Origin: Hymenopus coronatus
Lineage: Eukaryota; Arthropoda; Insecta; Mantodea; Hymenopodidae
Length of the DNA: 64,000 bases
NCBI GenBank assembly: GCA_030762935.1
Contig: CM060881.1
Span: forward strand, 102,314,501 to 102,378,500
Reading direction: 5' to 3'
Shown: positions 35,414-46,620 of the stretch, piece after piece
Numbering within the stretch: the first letter of the stretch is position 1
Layout of the letters: each line of letters opens with the position of its first letter
The notes under the pieces: model-generated
The model's database searches: none
What the model was told of the DNA's origin: nothing
Seen by the model: only the letters and a program-made list of their open reading frames with translations
Program-made: the position numbers and the translations under genes

Positions 35414-36108
35414 CGAGGGCCTTTTTTTCAACCTCCCATATTCTATAAATAAAAGGCAAGTTCATAGAAAATACTGATTTTATTACTAAAAGTTTTGTAC
35501 ACTTATTGTTACTTTTCAACCTAATCACCAAAAAGATCCAGACATTTATCGTACTTGTGCACAAGCTTTGCAATACCCGCTTCAAAAAATGCTGCCAATG
35601 ATTTCAAATGAGTATTGACGTTGTTTTGAACATCTTCGTTGGTTTGAAAGTGCTGCTCTGCTAGCTACGTCTTCAGTTCAGGGAAAAGGTGAAAGTCGTG
35701 GGTGCCAGGTCAGGACTGTACGGCGGATGATCGAAAATGTCCCATTGAAATTGTTCAAGAAGCCGATGGGTTGTGCCAGCAGTGTGTGTACGGGCGTTGT
35801 CATGGATCAACACAATTCCTGAAGTCAGCATTTCTCTTCGTTTATTTGAATGGCTCTCCGCAAACGTCGTAAAGTACGAAGATCCTAAAAAAAAAAAAAT
35901 CAGTGCTCATTTGAAATCATTGGTGGCAACATTTTTTGAAGCGCGTATTGCAAAGATTGTTCACAGATACGACTACCGGCTCAATCTTTTCGGTGATTAT
36001 GTTGAAAAGTAATCACAAGGGTCTAAACTTTTAGTAATAAAATAATTGTTTTCTACGAACTTGTATTTTATTTATAACCTATTGGAGGTTAAAAAGAAAC
36101 GGCCCTCG
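35414..36108. mobile_element. Fold-back derivative of a mariner element
   Basis: Both ends are the same mariner 3' end in inverted orientation. The left arm (35414-35615) and right arm (about 35905-36108) are near reverse complements over about 200 bp: CGAGGGCC at the tips, AACCTCC, TTTTATTACTAAAAGTTT, CTTTTCAAC.TAATCACC and GCTTCAAAAAATG.TGCCA. Each arm ends with the C-terminal codons of a transposase (GDYVEK type). Between them lies only the remaining mariner C-terminal domain. No clear TA duplication at the right end. Confidence 0.85.
35514..35840 (-). pseudogene. Mariner transposase C-terminal fragment
   Basis: Minus strand reads VLIHDNARTHTA (second catalytic Asp region), then HPPYSPDLAP, KYDKCLDLFGD and VEK followed by a stop. 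These are the ordered C-terminal motifs of mariner transposases. A frameshift or stop lies after DLAP, and Tyr of GDYVEK is replaced by a stop. The right arm holds the same C-terminus again on the plus strand (VHRYDYRLNLFGDYVEK, 35960-36012). Confidence 0.8.
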
Positions 36109-36964
36109 TTTTTCAAATGATATTGTTAACACAGTAAAGACCGGTCCTGATGTAAGGAGTTGAAACCCAAGCTATTACGAAGAAAATAAAGCAGTTCTGT
36201 AAACAGTGGATCTGAATATTTGAAAAATGATAATAGGGAAGACTATAATGGATGGAAACTAGGATTCAGGAATCAGTATGTAAGTAATCGATATTGACAT
36301 ATTTGTTAAAATATAAGTTAAAAAAAAGGAATTGCCATATTATAAGAATGAAAAATTATAGAGTGGTTTTAAAACTAGCGAGGGTTATGAACCACTAGGA
36401 ACTATTTTGGAAAGCCGCAGAAAATATCTAATCTAGGTTTTTGGCACTCCAGCAGACCTTAATGAGGTCATTTTACCCTTTGGTGGCTTCAAAGTATATT
36501 TAAAGTCCAGCTTGTATAAAATATGATTGACTCATTCTGTTTTTATGGTGAAATGGTTGATTGGGATGTTTTAAAATAATTAGCACATCGCATGTTTAAG
36601 TATCTTACAGCGTTAATTTTAAGACTAAAATGCGAGGTTACTTCAAATGCCACGAAAACGGTTAGCTGTCCCAAATTACACATTTTAATGAGTTTTGTAG
36701 CTTTTAAGCAGCAAGGTGTCTACATCTCTTATGAGTAAACTATTTACTAAGAATCTACTAATAAGAGGCCTATCCATGCAAATTCAAATAGCATTAACTT
36801 TATTTCTTATTTCAAATACGTTTTTATGCTTTGAGATTATGGTGAGAGAAGTCGCTCGCAAATAAGTCTGTCAGCTCTGTCGTGGTTCAGTGTTTCATTC
36901 CTGAACTGTTTAATTAGAATAAAAATACTATAAGGCTAAGATTTCTGATATTATACGTAAGGAA
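36109..36964. other. Unassigned sequence, no gene seen
   Basis: AT-rich without conserved frames or repeat matches. Confidence 0.35.
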
Positions 36965-37150
36965 TTAGTGAGTTGATAGTGTTTTGTTCTTCTTCCACTT
37001 GGCTTATACTACATAGCCCGATCCAGCGAAGTAGTCTGTGATGTCTATCTTTTACAGGGTCGACAACGTCTCTTATTCTTCTTGGGATGTATTGGAAGGC
37101 TCTTCTTGGTATCCTTTCATCACTTGTGCTCATTCCTCTGAAATCCAATA
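36965..37150 (-). pseudogene. Possible LINE ORF2 C-terminal tail remnant
   Basis: The minus-strand frame contains TSDERIPRRAFQYIPRRIRD, like the basic tail (RMSDERIPKRAL...GRR..GRP) found at the very end of many LINE reverse transcriptase proteins. Only this piece is present and the GRP part is changed. Inferred from pattern only. Confidence 0.45.
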
Positions 37151-37255
37151 AAGTATAAGAAAATTTTTAGCACCTACATATTTATGTTTACAGTTGCCAC
37201 TTTGAAACATCCTGTAATATGTATATTTTCCGCGCAATTAAATTGATTAATTTTT

Positions 37256-38101
37256 ACTTTCTCTATACCCACTGTGTACATAGTGTATAGAGAAGGTATT
37301 GCACTCCACAAAAAATTCAATACCGAAATTTCACCGGAAATACATGTTTTAGGGTTTCCTGTATCAAAAAAAAGTATTTTCAGAAAAAGGTCCGGGTGTG
37401 TCTGTGAACACGATAACTCAAAAACGAAAAGTCGGTAAAATACAAAACTTGGTATTTTAATTTAGTATCTTCCAGGAATGCGACACTAGGATTTTGGGAA
37501 AAAGCCCCCCACCCCAAACTACCCATTATATGGAACTTTTTTCGAAAATTTTGATTTTCTAAAAAATGGCTCGAACGATTTTGCTTAAAATATCGTATAT
37601 TAAAGATATTTACCTGACAAAAAAATGTATATTTTGAATTTTCTGGGAATAGCCTCTGAAGACTACTTTATTCTGGGTCAATTTTACTGAATTTCGCATA
37701 ACTGCTAAACCTTAAAAGATACACAAAAACTTACCAAACAACAAATGTAGATGACTTTAGAGCACACAATTTATGTTATATACATATTTTTCTTGGAGTT
37801 GATTGTTTCTGAGATATTCCTTGTTTTTGGTTTCAGCTATAAAACACATGCTTTTCTCATACAGGACTTCGTGAACTTGTGCCCATACAAACAAAGGAAT
37901 TTGAGTCACATAGCAACCAGCTTTTGACTATCACTTGACTAAGGTACTCCCTTATTTTGTTTCTACGTACAAGGAAGCAAGAAATAAGACTATTTCTGCT
38001 ATTTTTTTCTCGATTAGCAGGAAATAAATAGAAGCATAAGCTTTTTAAAAATAATTCATTGCAGTGATATAGGAAACATCATGTGAATGGAACAAATCAG
38101 A
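37256..38101 (+). repeat. R846 repeat family, reference copy, full length (846 bp)
   Basis: Forward copy flanked by TTTTT on both sides (37251-37255, 38102-38106). Order of parts: terminal palindrome built on ACTTTCTCTATA...CATAGTGTATAGAGAAGGT (37256-37297); CCGGAAATACATG block; GT-rich site (here short); AACACGATAACTCAAAAACG block; inner palindrome around AATAC.AAACTTGGTATT; CCCCACCCCAAACTACCC; TGGCTCGAACGATTTTG; TTCTGGGAATAGCCTCTGAAG; TACAAACAAAGGAATT; TTTCTCGATTAGCAGGA; and the end ATGTGAATGGAACAAATCAGA. An inverted ACTTTCTCTA motif thus lies at both ends. No coding capacity. Class unknown: no LTR, tRNA-like boxes or recognisable superfamily termini. Confidence 0.85.
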
Positions 38102-38622
38102 TTTTTTCTGGCGTGATTGTTGCTCCAGAGTATAAATTACGCATAAAATGTTATTATTAATGTTTAAAAACACAAAGAATTGTTTGCGTTTAGAAAAATA
38201 TTACTTAGGAAAAATATAATTTGTTATAAATATGTGTGTTGAATGGTTCAACTAGACAGAGGAAGCAAAACTTGCGGTATCTTTACATTAAACAAAGTGT
38301 AAGAAAAAATGTGCCAATATTTGTGTTCTTGTTGAGACATAGTTCAGGTAGATATTGATGGTAAATCAAACTTAAGTTAGTGACTTCTGGTGCTATCCTG
38401 ACTTAAGGAAAAAACGCGGAGCAGAAGCAGTTTCTTTAGAATTGTGTTAAACATTGAGAACACGTGGAACTTCATTTATTCATCTCCAAAAGGAATAGCT
38501 CTAATTTATAAAAGCAATGTTAGAATTTAGTTTGTAACATTATAATAAATATTCAGAATTCATATACAAAGTGCTAAATAAGTGAATATATAGACAATAA
38601 TTACATCAAAATGTTTTAAAAA
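38102..38622. other. AT-rich spacer, no gene seen
   Basis: No frame or repeat recognised between two R846 copies. Confidence 0.35.
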
Positions 38623-39588
38623 TCTGATGTGTACCATTCACATGACTTTCTCTATATCCCTGCAACAAGTTATTCTTAAAAAAAGCGTATACTTCTATTT
38701 ACTTCACGCTTATCAGAAAAAAATTAGCAGAAATAGTCTTATTATATGCTTCCTTGTAAGCAGAAGCGAAATAAGGGACTACCATAGGTTAAAGTGATAG
38801 TCAAAATCTGGTTGCTATGTGACTCAAGTTCCTTTGTTTGTATGGACACGAGTTCACAAAGTCCTGTATGAGAAAAGTATGCTTTTTGTAGCTGAAAACA
38901 AAAAAAAAAATATACATCTCAAAAACAATCAACTCCACGAACAAAATGTATATAACATAACTTGCGTGCTTTAAAGTGTTCTCCATTTTTTGTGTGGTAA
39001 GTTTTTGTCCATCTCTTACGGTTTAGCAGTTATGCAAAATTCAGTAAAATTGACCTAGACTAATGTAGTCTTCAGAGGCTATTCCCAGAAAATTCAAAAT
39101 ATACGTTTTATTTGTCAGGTAAATATCTTTAATATACGATATTTTAATAAAAATTGTTAGAGCCATTCTTTAGAAAATCAAAATTTTCGACAAATGTTCC
39201 ATGTATGAATGAATGAATAAGTGTATTTATTAACATAGCAATTCTATCATACATAGAATTTCAACAGTCGCACGGGTCCACAGACCATATGTGCTTTTGT
39301 AATACACATTACAAGCAATATTAAAACAACAACCACAACAAAAATGAAAAGAGTAAACACGAAAATAAAAAGACAAAGGAAATACACAGTCAAAAGCAAT
39401 ATTAAACAACAGTAAAATTAAGACGAATCCGAAATAAAAAGATACAAAGATATTCAAATATAGCAATTTAAATTTACAGCACAGAGTACACCTTCATAAA
39501 TGCACCCTTTTATAGTAGATAATTACACTTAAAAGACATATATACACATAATATATACAACCCTAGCACAACAGTGACCTAAGTATGA

Positions 39589-39591
<3 letters not shown>

Positions 39592-39662
<71 letters not shown>
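39592..39662. repeat. (AT)n-(GT)n compound microsatellite
   Basis: About 25 AT units followed by about 11 GT units in the LINE 3' region. Confidence 0.95.
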
Positions 39663-39686
39663 ATAGAATATTGTAGTCACTTTTGT

Positions 39687-42365
39687 TTAGTTGATCTTAT
39701 CCCCCCCTTCTCTATTGGCAGCCTCCTCCGATCTCAGCTGTCTTGCCTTAAGTATAAATTTACCTAGCCCGTCCATATTTTCCGTGCCTGCCAGTAGCGT
39801 CCAACATGCTTCTATCTCTACATTCGCAGTGGTAAAAAATCGCGGCAAATATTTTTCCCGCCATTCCTCCGTACCCATACATCTTGCCAAGATGTGAGTC
39901 CACGACTCTTCCTCCTCGCAAATGGGACAGATTCTCGTACCATTCTCGTCAGAAATTTTCGTGCTCCTCCATGCTCCTAGTCTAATCCACGCGAGCCCCT
40001 CTCTAATGAGTTTGGTACCTGTTTTGATGTATTGCTCCATACCCCACTCCGATTTCAGCCCAGACTGTACTTCTAATGACACCTTCTCTGTGCATTGCGC
40101 AAGCATTTGCTATCTGTCAATATCACAGAGACGTTTCTTAATTTTTCTCCAAATACTTCGCCTGTTTTCCTGCTCCGCCATCCAAATGTCTCCCATCCCA
40201 ATGGTTTCCAACCCTTTCTTTAATTTTGATGCCCACGTCAAATTACCTTCCATTCGCAACTGTTCACGGTAGCAGACTGCCCTAATTAGAGATTGGTTTC
40301 CGTGAACGACTCTCAACCAATATTTAACTGATCTGATTTTGCACTCTATCGTTTCACTATGTGCCCCGAATTCCCTCATTATTCCGCAGTTTGCCGTACC
40401 CCTCCCTACACCCAGAATTCCTTTCAAAAATTGGGTCCTCACTTGATCCAGATTTCCTGTTTGTTCACACCCCCATATTTCTCCTCCGTATGTCATCGTG
40501 GATCTAACTGTCGCTCCGTATACAGTTTCCATTAAGTTTATGGAGATATTTGGAATTCTGCAGCGTATCCGGAGAGCTTCCGCCGCTTTCACCCTTGCCT
40601 TGTGTTTCGCAATGTCAATTTTTTTTTGCCATTTTCCGTTCATTGTAAATGTGAGTCCTAAGTACACAAAAGATTTAACATTGTCCAATATCAGTCCTGC
40701 ATATGTCCAAGTCTCCTCCCTGCTATAAACACAACCCTTTTTGAAAGTCATTGCCTTAGTCTTATTCACATTAACTGTAAGTAGCCATTCATCGCAATAG
40801 TTCTTAAGTTTGTCCAGTCCTCGTTGCAATCCGTTTACTGTCGTAGAGCACAATACTAAATCGTCTGCGTATAAAAGTGTTGGGATCTGCAAATCCGCTA
40901 CTACTGGCGCTTGAATATTCTCTGCTATCATTGTATCAGTAATATCATCCACAAAGAGATTAAATAGCAAGGGAGATAAAAGACAACCCTGCCTCACTCC
41001 CCTATAGCATCGGCAGCTCTCGGACACCCTGTTTCTGTCGTACTTCACACAGACTTCAACATTTTGATACACTGCCTGCAATGCTCTAACCATTTTACTT
41101 GATAACCCCTTTCTGCCTAGTTTGTACCATAATGCATTTCGATTGATAGAGTCAAATGCCTTCTTAAAGTCCACAAAAGCACAATGAAGCTTTCCCCGCT
41201 TAACTAACAGCTGCTTCGTCCTTAAAGTGTCTAATATAAAAGCGGCATCTATGGTACTGTGTCTTTCTCTGAAACCCATTTGAAATTTTGAAAGTTTGAC
41301 AAATTTAGATTCCCAGTCCTTTATTCGGTTATACACTCTACAATAAATTTTCTCCATAATTGGCAAAAGAGTAACCCCCCTATAGTTATCCGGATTTCCA
41401 ATAGTTCCCTTCCCTTTATAAATGGGATGAATAATGCCCTTTCCCCAACAGGTAGGGTAATTCCCCTCAATAAACAATCTGTTACATATCTGGAGCAAAT
41501 TCCTACCAAACTCATTAACATTGGCTGCGGCTTTAAAAACTTCCGGGGGCAGAATATCCAACCCTGGAGCTTTGCCTTCCTTCAGACTCCTCAGCGCCTG
41601 TGCTATTTCTCGTGCTGATATTTCTTCGTCCAGTATTGGGATCTCAAGATTTCCCAAAATTTGCACTTCCTGTATAAAAATTCCTTCCCTTTCACCTTTC
41701 CCGAATATTCCCATAAAATGAATTGCCATTTTCTGGGAGAAATTTCCTTGGGCGCCTGACGGTTACCTCTTAAATGATTTACTACTTGCCACATCTCAGC
41801 GTTATCCCCCCGTGTTAACATATTAGTAATTTTCTGAGTAATTATGTCTAGCCACGTAGTTCTCTTTTCCCGTAAGAGCTGTTTATACTCCCTTCGCTTT
41901 TTTGTAAACATTTTCCTTCTGAATTTTGACAGAGCCTCCTCTGCTTGTTTCTTTACAGTTCTGCATTGCTGGTCATACCAACCATTGAATCGTTTTACCT
42001 TACCATGCATTTGGACTTTCATTGTCCCCGCAGCCGTTGCTATTATATGCGTTAGTTCCTCTGCTGTGCCTGCGTTCCTTTCCCCTAATCTTCTTTATAA
42101 TTTATCAACAAATAATTCTTTTTCTATCGGTTTCCATATAAATTTACTAATGAATCTCCCTTCGTCCCCCTGCCCCTCTTCAGGTGCATGCGCCACTATG
42201 GCCGTCTCTATATTCAGTTCCAGGACAACCGGACAGTGATGTGACTCGATACGATCCCCCACCCAAAAATTTCTAATTCTGCCAATTAAACCCTGACTTA
42301 TTAAAATAAAATCTATTACACTACCTCCATTTTCATTTATGAAAGTGAGTTCTCCCTCTCGATCC
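39687..42365 (-). pseudogene. LINE ORF2 (endonuclease, reverse transcriptase, zinc knuckle), broken
   Basis: Protein that would nick target DNA and reverse transcribe the element RNA. In order on the minus strand: end of the APE endonuclease with VIDFIL and SHHCPV (normally SDH, so the Asp next to the catalytic His is His here; 42350-42210); GWYDQQC region (about 41980); reverse transcriptase 41729-40113 with KAPGLDILPPEVFKA, FRERHSTIDA, FVDFKKAFDSINR, GVRQGCLLSPLLFN, LLYADDLVL and VYLGLTF; C-terminal knuckle ICPICEEEESWTHILARC (about 39930). Defects: 5' truncation, a stop near 42090, a frameshift near 41740, and an in-frame TAG at 40110-40112. The catalytic YADD is intact. The reverse transcriptase is otherwise well preserved, so inactivation is recent. 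Clade not assigned. Confidence 0.9.
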
Positions 42366-42898
42366 GTAAAGAATAGTTTGGTGTGCGGGGATTTTTCTCA
42401 AAATCTTCGGGTCGCATCCCTGGAAGATACTAAACTTAAACACCAAGTTTGGTATTTTACCGGCTTTTCGTTTTTGAGTTATCATGTTCAAAGACACTGA
42501 CACACGGACACACACGGACCTTTTTTCTGAAAATACTTTTTTTGGATGCAGGGGACCTAAAGAAACATATATTTCCGGTGAAATCTTGGTATCGAATTTT
42601 TTGGCGAGTGCAATTCCTTCTGTATACACTATGTACATAGTGCGTATAGACAAAGTAAAAATATTACTAATAATTTGTTTAAACTTATGAAAGGGACGTT
42701 TTATTTTGAATATCTGGGTTATTGGTGGTGTTAAAGATACTTGGCAGATGCCGCTCTAAATTAAATCTCTTTCTACCATATATTGGACAATCAAAAGGTA
42801 AATTTTGACGTTTTGACAAGAATTTAGACAGGAGCATAATGCTTCATCTTGTTGAATTATTTTAAAACGTTCAAACATGTGGAACTTTTTAAGAAAAA

Positions 42899-43704
42899 TC
42901 TGACGCGTTCCATTCACATGACTTTGTCTTAATCTCTGTAAAACTTAATATTAAAAAGAATTTCTATCTACTTTGTGTTAATCAGTCTAATTATCTGATT
43001 TACTTGCTTCTTGCAACTAGAGAGAGATAATAAGAGAATACGCAGGCTAAAATGATAGTCAAAGCTGGTTGTCATCTAATTGAAATCCGTTTCTCTTCAG
43101 GGTCCGAAGTTTATTCCTTTGCATGTGAGAAAGGTTTTGGTATTGGGAATCTGAAAGAAATAACAAGGAATATCTCAGAAATGAACAATTCCACGAAAAA
43201 AACCGTGTATGACATAAATTGTGTGTTTTAACGTGAGCTGCATTTTTTGAGTACTAAGCTTTTATAAATTCTTGTGGTTTACCAGTTACACAAAATTCAG
43301 CAAAATTTAATCGGAATAAAAAGGTCTTTAGAGACTATTCCCAAAAGATTTAAAATATAAATTTTATTTTTATATGTATATCTTTAATAATTTAATAAAA
43401 ATCGTTAGACCCACTTTTGAGGAAATAAACATTTTTTCCATATGAAGGATAGTTTGGTGTCGGGAGGATTTTTTCACAATCTTCGTGTAACATTCTTTGA
43501 AGATACTAAACTTAAATGCCAACTTTTACCAACTTTTCGTTTTTGAGTTATCGTGTTCACAGACACACGGATACACACACGAACCTTTTTCTAAAAATGA
43601 TTTTTTATAAAGGGGACCCTAAAACGCATATTTCCGATGAAATCTCACTATCGAAGTTTTGGGTGGATAACAATAAGGTACATAGTACCTTGTGTATAGA
43701 AAGT
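42899..43704 (-). repeat. R846 repeat copy, reverse
   Basis: From TCTGACGCGTTCCATTCACATGACTTTG to TGTATAGAAAGT, with A5 on each side (42894-42898, 43705-43709). The terminal palindrome is shortened. Confidence 0.85.
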
Positions 43705-44128
43705 AAAAAAGTGCTATCTCCTTCACATATCCCCTTAAAAATCGTAAAGCCTGGCTGTGTATTTCCTGTTTCCAGGTCAAGGTTCATTGGGGGAGAAGAA
43801 TATATTTGTTATTGCACATCCCTCAGATATAACGGCTTGGCAACAAACCAGGTCAGACACTTGAGAGACTCTTAAATTCTTGATTTTCATTCGCGTTGAG
43901 ATGCTGCGCAGAAATTACTTAATTCCCGTGCAAAAAACTAAACTTTAGTCTAATAAACATTGTCTACACATACCGCCATCATTTTTACTTTCTATACACG
44001 AAATATGTACATAGTAGGTAGGTAGAGAAGGTATTGTATTCCACTCTGAAATGTTTATAGGTTCCCTGCGTCCAAAAGGAGTTTTAGAAAAAGGTTCGTG
44101 TGTTTCTGTTAACAACATAATTAAAAAA

Positions 44129-44855
44129 TCTTATATGTACCATTCACATGTCTTTCTCCTTCTCCAAATAATTCTTAAAAAGCTTATACTTCTATTTACT
44201 TTATGCTAATCATAAAAAATTAGCAGAAATAGTCTTATTACTCGCATCCTTGTAAGTAGAAGCGAAATAAGGGACAACCGTAGGTTAAAATGATAGTCAA
44301 AACCTGGTTGCTATGTCAATGAAGTTCCTTTGTTTATACGGATAGGAGTTGACAAGTTCCAGTATGAGAAAAGTATACGTTTTTCACAGCAGAAAACAAA
44401 AATAAGGAATGTCACAAAAACGACGAACTCTACGAAAAAAATTATATAACATAAATTGTGTGTTTTAATGTGCTCTACATTTTTTGTGTAGTAAGTTTTT
44501 GTCCATCTCTTACGGTTTAGTAGTTATTCAAAATTCCGTAAAATTCAACCAGAATAAACTACTCTTCAGAGGCTATTTCCAGAAAATTCAAGATATACAT
44601 TTCATTTGTAAGGTAAATATGTTTAATATACGAAATTTTAATAAAAATCGTTAGAGCCATTTTTGAGAAAATCAAAATTTTCGAAAAAAGTTCCATGTAA
44701 AGGGTAGTTGGGGTGGGGGGATTTTTCTCAAAATCTTCGTGTCGCATCCCTGGAAGATACTAAACATAAATAACAAGTTTGGCATTTTACCGACTTTTCG
44801 TTTTTGAGTTATATCGTGTTCACAGACACGCGGACACACCGACACACCGACACAC

Positions 44856-44900
<45 letters not shown>

Positions 44901-45035
44901 CCTTTTTGTGAAAATGCTTTTTTTGGATATTGGGGACCTTAAAACATATATTTCCGGTGAAATCTCGGTATCGAAATTTTGGTGGAGTACAATACTTTCT
45001 CTATACACTATGTATATAGTGCGTATAGAGAAAGT
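44129..45035 (-). repeat. R846 copy, reverse, inserted in a forward R846 copy
   Basis: Full length from TCTTATATGTACC to AGAGAAAGT, with AAAAA at 44124-44128 and 45036-45040. Carries a complete terminal palindrome (ACACTATGTATATAGTGCG) and a CA array at 44861-44897. Confidence 0.9.
44861..44897. repeat. (CA)n microsatellite inside an R846 copy
   Basis: About 18 CA units next to ACACCGACACACCGACAC variants, at the conserved position of the family. Confidence 0.95.
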
Positions 45036-45721
45036 AAAAATGAATAGACTCTTAAATACCAAATTAAATAACTAAGTTCACTACCCTCCATATATATGAC
45101 AGAAATATTTTAAAGAAAATCCTTCAACCCTCACTACACTTTACATATAAGCTTTCTTGAAAATTTAATTTTTTCTCAAAAAGTTTGTTAATATTCTAAT
45201 ATACCGTATATTACAGATATTTACAGGACAAAATGTAAAGTTTGAAATTTTTGGAAATATCCTCTGGGATGCTCTTTATTCTGAATGAATTTTGTATAAA
45301 TGCTAAAACGTAAGTGATAGTCAGTAACTTACTGTACAAAATGTCATATAATTTTTTTCTAAAGAGTGAACTAGTTTCTCATTCGGAAGATCATCTTTCG
45401 ATCCAGCTCTTTCTTTTATTCCTAACCAGCAAAGTGAACCGAATATTAATTGTGTCACATAGCGATCGGCTTTCTAAAACATTTGTCTTTTGCTTTACCT
45501 TAGTTAATTACCTTAATTCCCTTCTACTTAGAGGGAACTACTACACCATTTTCTGCTAATGTTTATCTCGATTAGACAAAGGAATAATCTTGTGTAACAA
45601 TAGTTTGTAGAGAGTGGCATGTTAAAGGAACACATAAGATTTTATGTATAACCAGTCCATTGATGGAATTAACATGATGTACAGCTCTAGTGGAATTGAA
45701 AACATTATTACTGAAAAATCC

Positions 45722-45860
45722 GATTGGCTGTTGTCGTAGTCCAGTCAGTAGAGTACGTACATGTGGTGCGAGGGATCCCGGGTTTGATTCTCGGCTGGGG
45801 GTGAGAAATTTTCTATAGCTAAGATTATTTTCCAACCTGCCCAGATTCTGGAGGACGAAA
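45722..45860 (+). mobile_element. tRNA-like SINE or SINE head
   Basis: TGTCGTAGTCCAGTCAGTAGAGTA (A-box region) and GGGTTTGATTCTCGG (B box) 45 bases later, followed by non-tRNA sequence GGTGAGAAATTTTC. The stems do not fold into a complete tRNA, so a SINE or pseudogene is more likely. Confidence 0.5.
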
Positions 45861-46009
45861 ATTTGTGGATGCTAAGTTAAAGATATTTCACTAATGATAC
45901 ACATGAAAATTAAATTAACGAACACCATCATTATGAGCAATTATTTTAAAGCAGAAGCCATCAATAACACCTTGATGTTAAAAGAACAGCCAACAAAACA
46001 AAAATGAAA

Positions 46010-46620
46010 TCTTATGTGTTACACAATTTTCTAATAAAGACTTTTCTACTTTCTACATAATGCTAATTGAGATAAATATCAGTAGAATATTTTTATTATT
46101 CAGTTCCTTATAAGTAGCAGAGAACTAAGGGAACGCCCTAGGCTAAATTAATAGTCAAATATTTTAAAATGTGTCGTTATGCGATTGTCATTGCAAATCT
46201 CTTCTTTGTTTGTCCAGAAGTAGAACAAAAGAAAAACGGACACTTCCTGTCTGAGAAAAGTATAAGTACTTTCCGATTGAAACCAATAACAAACAATATC
46301 TGGGAAACGGTTACCTTTACAACAAAAAGGTAAAGGGCATAAATTGTGTGTTTTGACAAGATCTACATTTTTGTGTAGTACGTTTTTGTCTATCTCTTAC
46401 GTTTAACAGTTAGACAAAATTAGGCAAAATTCATCCGAAATAAAACAGTCTTCAGAAGCTAGTCCAAGAAAATTCAAGATATAATTTTATTTGAGATTTA
46501 AATAGCTTTAGTATACGGCATTTTAATCAAAATCGTTAGAGCCATTTTTAAGAAAATCAACATTTTCGAAAAATGTTTCATGTAAAAGTAGTTTGTGTAC
46601 AGCGGATTTTCTTGATAATT
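46010..46620 (-). repeat. R846 repeat copy, reverse, truncated
   Basis: Begins TCTTATGTGTTACACAATTTTC and is traceable to the GTAGTTTGTGTACAGCGGATTTTCTTG block; the part with the microsatellite and terminal palindrome is missing. Confidence 0.75.

Larger units (their letters stand above)
39207..42365 (-). mobile_element. 5'-truncated APE-type non-LTR retrotransposon
   Basis: A 3.2-kb minus-strand LINE. It starts inside the endonuclease domain (near 42365) and ends with a short TTCA-repeat tail (39207-39217 on plus). The 3' region (39207-39690) is non-coding and holds AT and GT microsatellites. At most 3 bases (GTA) can be read as target duplication. It interrupts an R846 copy, so it is younger. 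Confidence 0.9.
38623..42656 (-). repeat. R846 copy, reverse, split by a LINE
   Basis: Left part 38623-39206, right part 42366-42656; the two join at GTTCCATGTA/AAGAATAGTTTGG, continuous in other copies (GTTCCATGTAAAGGGTAG). AAAAA flanks both ends (38618-38622, 42657-42661). Confidence 0.9.
43987..45639 (+). repeat. Host R846 copy, forward, split by a younger R846 copy
   Basis: Left part 43987-44128 after TTTTT (start to the A run following AACAACATAATT), right part 45036-45639 resuming AAAAATGAATAGACTCTTAAATACC and ending CACATAAGA. The insertion lies at the same family position as the one at 21079. Confidence 0.85.

Noticed and set aside
37256..38101. R846 as a solo LTR
   Set aside because: The ends are not TG...CA, no internal retroelement or primer-binding site was found next to any copy, and polarity relative to A tracts is fixed.
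37256..38101. R846 as a Helitron
   Set aside because: It begins TC and has a hairpin near one end, but the end AGAGAAAGT is not CTRR, the site is A|A rather than A|T, and flanking A5 is duplicated. Kept only as a distant possibility.
40498..42239. Plus-strand frames over the LINE
   Set aside because: They are antisense shadows of the reverse transcriptase and endonuclease frames.
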